Source: DASUPK01 sp963736685
GTDB taxonomy: Bacteria; Actinomycetota; Thermoleophilia; Solirubrobacterales; 70-9
Assembly: GCA_963736685.1 (NCBI GenBank)
Contig: CAVTPZ010000017.1
Span: forward strand, 233,306-297,305
DNA: 64,000 nucleotides
Reading direction: 5' to 3'
Position 1 is the stretch's first letter. Every line of letters begins with the position of its first letter. Positions 61,343 through 64,000 of the stretch are shown here, piece by piece. The position numbers and the translations under genes are program-made. The notes under the pieces were generated by a model that saw nothing but the letters and a program-made list of their open reading frames with translations, had not been told where the DNA came from and did not search any database.

Positions 61343-62576
61343 CGGGGCGGAGCTGGTCGATCGCCTGTTCCGGCACGAGTCGGGACGGGCGATCGCTTCG
61401 CTGATCCGCGTACTCGGCGACTTCGACCTCGCCGAGGACGCCGTTCAGGAGGCATTCGTCGTGGCCATGCAGATCTGGCCCGAGCGCGGCGTCCCGGACA
61501 ACCCCGGGGCCTGGATCACGACCACCGCCCGGAACAAGGCGATCGACCGGCTCAGGCGCGAGCGTCGCGGGACCGAGAAGCTGCGGGAGCTCGAGGCGCT
61601 GGAGCCGCCCGCCGCAGCCGAGGACGACGAACTCGAGGAGGCACCTGTGATCTCAGACGATCGCCTCAGACTGATCTTCACCTGCTGCCACCCGGCGCTG
61701 GCGGAGGAGGCGCGGGTGGCCCTCACGCTGCGGACGCTGGGCGGGCTCACCACACCCGAGATCGCCCGCGCCTTCCTCGTCTCCGAGCCGACGATGGCGC
61801 AGCGGCTGGTTCGGGCCAAGCGCAAGATCAAGACGGCGAACATCCCATACGAGGTGCCCGCCGATCACGACCTGCCGGACCGCCTCAACTCCGTCCTCGC
61901 CTCGCTCTATCTGATCTTCAACGAGGGCTATTCCGCCACCTCGGACGAGGCGCTCGTGCGCCGCGAGCTCTCCGGCGAAGCCATCCGCCTGGCCGGCACC
62001 CTCGCCCGGCTGATGCCCGACGAGCCGGAGGCGCACGGGTTGCTTGCCCTGATGCTGCTCCAGGACTCACGGCGGGAGGCGCGGGTCGGCCCTGATGACG
62101 ATCTCGTCCTGCTGGAGGATCAGGACCGCTCGCTCTGGGACCGCCGCGAGATCGACACCGGCCTCGGCCTGCTTGAGCGAACCGCTCGCCTCGGCCCGCC
62201 GGGGCCATATGCACTCCAGGCCGCGATCGCCGGCGAGCATGCCCGGGCGAAGGGGCCGGATCAGACCGACTGGGCCCGGATCGCCTCGCTCTATGCACTG
62301 CTCGCCGTCGCCCTGCCGTCGCCGGTGATCGAGCTCAACCGCGCCGTCGCGGTGGCGATGGCGGAGGGGCCGGAGCGGGGGCTCGAGCTGCTCGACAACC
62401 CGGACCTGGCCGATGCGCTGGACGGCTACCAGTGGTTCTGGTCGGCGCGGGCGGATCTGCTGCGCCGCGCGGGGAACACAGAACCGGCAATGAAGGCGTA
62501 CGAAAGAGCACTCGAACTGGCGAGCAACCCGGTCGAGCGCCGTTTCATCGAGCGTCGACTGTCCGAGCTCGCCTAA
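61335..62576 (+). CDS. ECF42-type RNA polymerase sigma factor (SigJ-like with C-terminal extension)
   Basis: About 413 aa. Region 2 (VDRLFRHESGRAIASLIRVL ... EDAVQEAFVVAMQIWPERG ... ARNKAIDRLRRER), region 4 (VALTLRTLGGLTTPEIARAF, VSEPTMAQRLVRAKRKI), then the long TPR-like C-terminal extension of ECF42 (YLIFNEGYSATSDEALVRRE ... VIELNRAVAVAMAEGPERGL). Family members work without a classical anti-sigma factor. No ATG, GTG or TTG exists in frame between the end of the DGPF gene's middle and the first conserved residues; CTG at 61335 is the best placed start, overlapping the DGPF stop. Confidence 0.88.
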   Translation: MPDGAELVDRLFRHESGRAIASLIRVLGDFDLAEDAVQEAFVVAMQIWPERGVPDNPGAWITTTARNKAIDRLRRERRGTEKLRELEALEPPAAAEDDELEEAPVISDDRLRLIFTCCHPALAEEARVALTLRTLGGLTTPEIARAFLVSEPTMAQRLVRAKRKIKTANIPYEVPADHDLPDRLNSVLASLYLIFNEGYSATSDEALVRRELSGEAIRLAGTLARLMPDEPEAHGLLALMLLQDSRREARVGPDDDLVLLEDQDRSLWDRREIDTGLGLLERTARLGPPGPYALQAAIAGEHARAKGPDQTDWARIASLYALLAVALPSPVIELNRAVAVAMAEGPERGLELLDNPDLADALDGYQWFWSARADLLRRAGNTEPAMKAYERALELASNPVERRFIERRLSELA

Positions 62577-63253
62577 GCGGCAATCCCTCGCCAGCTGACC
62601 TCGAGCGAGGCGGTGACCGGGTCGCTGGGATCGATGCCGAGAATGACCGCCTGCGCACCGATCAGGGCAGTGGCGGCGACGATCGCGAGCGAGGCGACGG
62701 CCGTGTCGAGATCCTGTCGAACCTCGCCCCTCTCCTTGCCCTCAGCCAGGATCTCCTCGAGCAGGCCGGGGACAACCTGCGGGTGGTCGCCCCGCACAAG
62801 AGCGGCGAATCGGTCCGGGTTGGCGAAGATCTCAAGCAGCGCGGCCCCGTGCAGCGAGGCCGGCAGGTCGGCCGGACGCAGGAGGCTGACCAGCAGGCGC
62901 TCGATGACGGTGTCGATCTTCAGCCTCCTGTCCGCCAGCGAGGCGGCCGCGGCAGGCCGCACGTGGTCGTGGAAGTGACGCGCGGCGGCCTCGATCAGGA
63001 CGTCGCCCTTGCGGGGGAAGTAGCGGTAGAACGTCGCCCAGCTGACGTCCGCGTCCTCGATCACGTCATCCACCTTCGTCGCCGCGACGCCATCGGTCCT
63101 GAATCGGGCGATGGCGGCCTCATAGATGCGATCTCGCTTCTCGAAGCCGCGGGCCTGTGTGGGCGGAGCCGGCATGCGAGCCGGGCGCACGTCTCCCCCT
63201 GCATATCCGACGAGCGGCCGATCGATCAGCTCCCGTCTCTTTGACGAAACCAT
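62573..63253 (-). CDS. TetR family transcriptional regulator
   Basis: 226 aa from ATG 63253, though this codon lies inside an operator; GTG 63190 (with GGGGGAG just upstream) or ATG 63175 may be the true start. The helix-turn-helix is KRDRIYEAAIARFRTDGVAA and VDDVIEDADVSWATFYRYFP, with a helical ligand domain after it. Convergent with the sigma gene (4-nt overlap). Probably represses itself. Confidence 0.85.
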   Translation of the reverse strand: MVSSKRRELIDRPLVGYAGGDVRPARMPAPPTQARGFEKRDRIYEAAIARFRTDGVAATKVDDVIEDADVSWATFYRYFPRKGDVLIEAAARHFHDHVRPAAAASLADRRLKIDTVIERLLVSLLRPADLPASLHGAALLEIFANPDRFAALVRGDHPQVVPGLLEEILAEGKERGEVRQDLDTAVASLAIVAATALIGAQAVILGIDPSDPVTASLEVSWRGIAA

Positions 63254-63292
63254 ATGCCATATGGTAACGTGTCGAAACCATATGCGATATGG
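63250..63292. promoter_or_regulatory. Tandem palindromic operators of the TetR gene
   Basis: CCATATG-C-CATATGG (63250-63264, perfect 7-bp arms) and CCATATGCGATATGG (63278-63292, one mismatch) are 28 bp apart centre to centre and each is preceded by CGAAA. They lie between pdxH and tetR. Confidence 0.7.
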
Positions 63293-63305
63293 ATACTCGG
63301 CATTG

Positions 63306-63923
63306 CTAAGGGGCCAGGCGCCGAACCTCCCATCCGTCCGGCTGGCGCGTGTAGACGAGACGGTCATGCATGCGGTTGTCCCTTCCCTGCCAGAACTCGA
63401 TCACCTCGGGGCGCAGCAGGTAGCCACCCCAATGACCGGGCCGGTGCACCTCCCCATCGCCGAGTTCCGCCGTGCGCTCGTTGAACCGCCGCTCGAGCTC
63501 GTCCCGCTCGATCGGGCGACTCTGCGGAGAGATCGACGCCGCGATCTGGCTGTCGCGAGGCCTGCTCGCGAAGTAGGCATCCGAGTCCGCGGCCGAAAGT
63601 CGCTCAACCGTGCCCCTGATGCGAACCTGCCGGTCGAGCTCGCGCCAGTAGATCACCAGCGCCGCCCGAGACTCCGCCGCGAGCTCCGCACCCTTGACGC
63701 TTTCGTAGTTGGTGAAGAATCGGAATCCATCCGGTCCGAACGCCTTGAGCAGCACCATGCGCGCGTTCGGCGCACCTTCCGCGTCGACCGTCGCGACCGT
63801 CATCGCCTCGGGCAGCGGCGCCGCTCGCTCGGCGTCGGCAAACCAGGACCCGAACTGCGCGATCGGGTCGGCTGCAAGATGCTCGCGATCGAGCGGCGGA
63901 TTGTCCTGGCGGCGCGGGCTCAT
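63306..63923 (-). CDS. pdxH: Pyridoxamine 5'-phosphate oxidase
   Basis: 205 aa, FMN-dependent last step of pyridoxal 5'-phosphate synthesis. Typical PdxH sequence: MVLLKAFGPDGFRFFTNYES (FMN contacts), SRAALVIYWRELDRQVRIRG, SQIAASISPQSRPI and the C-terminal FWQGRDNRMHDRLVYTR, including the conserved substrate-binding Arg/His. Upstream of tetR on the same strand; the two are separated by the tandem operators. Confidence 0.96.
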   Translation of the reverse strand: MSPRRQDNPPLDREHLAADPIAQFGSWFADAERAAPLPEAMTVATVDAEGAPNARMVLLKAFGPDGFRFFTNYESVKGAELAAESRAALVIYWRELDRQVRIRGTVERLSAADSDAYFASRPRDSQIAASISPQSRPIERDELERRFNERTAELGDGEVHRPGHWGGYLLRPEVIEFWQGRDNRMHDRLVYTRQPDGWEVRRLAP

Positions 63924-63979
63924 GATCCGGCCCCAGAGATACTCACATCTCGCGCCGTGAGTGGTGAGAGGATGCGGCC

Positions 63980-64000
63980 GTGAGCAGTTTGCTCCACCGA
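63980..64000 (+). CDS. Possible start of a gene running off the window
   Basis: GTG at 63980 with GAGAGGA about 10 nt upstream opens a frame (MSSLLHR...) to the window end, divergent from pdxH. Too short to identify. Confidence 0.25.

Overview
The window is a dense, very GC-rich bacterial chromosome segment with GTG and TTG starts, short intergenic gaps and many 1-4 nt gene overlaps. Gene content points to an actinobacterium, most likely of the Thermoleophilia/Solirubrobacterales kind (medium confidence). The reasons are an alpha2-type glycyl-tRNA synthetase, a type-E-like succinate dehydrogenase (SdhA, SdhB and a CCG-domain subunit with no membrane anchors nearby), an eukaryote-like NADP isocitrate dehydrogenase next to malate dehydrogenase, many TetR regulators, and secreted proteins carrying Lys/Cys 'KKCKK' segments, which I associate with that group. 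No tRNA, rRNA, CRISPR array, prophage or IS transposase is visible.

Layout. 1-1850: a frameshift-riddled PQQ-type sugar dehydrogenase with a discoidin domain. 1994-4666: glycyl-tRNA synthetase and an MFS transporter. 4587-7737: an ECF sigma/RskA-like anti-sigma/fasciclin lipoprotein cluster plus a divergent HtaA-like secreted protein; three promoters here share one bipartite motif. 7747-14921: a TetR-controlled diiron/SCP2 fusion enzyme, a SHOCT protein, a GH78 rhamnosidase, a double-hotdog thioesterase with its own TetR, and a metallo-hydrolase. 14990-19448: Lon and Hsp20, a second metallo-hydrolase and a Cys-rich mini-protein. 19722-26733: a frameshifted fatty-acid hydroxylase, a 2-hydroxyacid dehydrogenase, a small DNA-binding protein, a broken Delta-60/RTX protein, mdh, an AbiEi-DUF559 gene bracketed by palindromic direct repeats, and icd.

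26794-36749: a class III cyclase/ATPase/TPR regulator convergent with a lone cyclic-nucleotide-binding protein, TetR plus AidB-like dehydrogenase, small flavin and reductase enzymes, a membrane-associated M28 peptidase and an M50 protease with a CBS region. 36841-44119: a secreted Vgb/P-domain protein, the sdhABE operon and a SHOCT membrane protein. 44116-48070: a CPA1 antiporter, asd, aspartokinase (with a likely internal beta-subunit start) and an ABC-permease remnant. 48124-51469: a palindrome-rich, lower-GC patch, then PadR and an MMPL exporter. 51474-57640: a dnaX-ybaB-recR operon into which three paralogous secreted 'RATLTWS' proteins are interleaved, more secreted proteins, and the SRP RNA gene. 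57805-64000: an orphan PilB/GspE ATPase, a glycosyltransferase, an ECF42-type sigma with its DGPF partner, a TetR gene with tandem operators, and pdxH.

The points most worth following up are the three-promoter ECF regulon (5700-7095), the DUF559 cassette between 42-bp palindromic repeats (24511-25512), and the RATLTWS/KKCKK secreted family inside the replication-repair operon (51474-53919).
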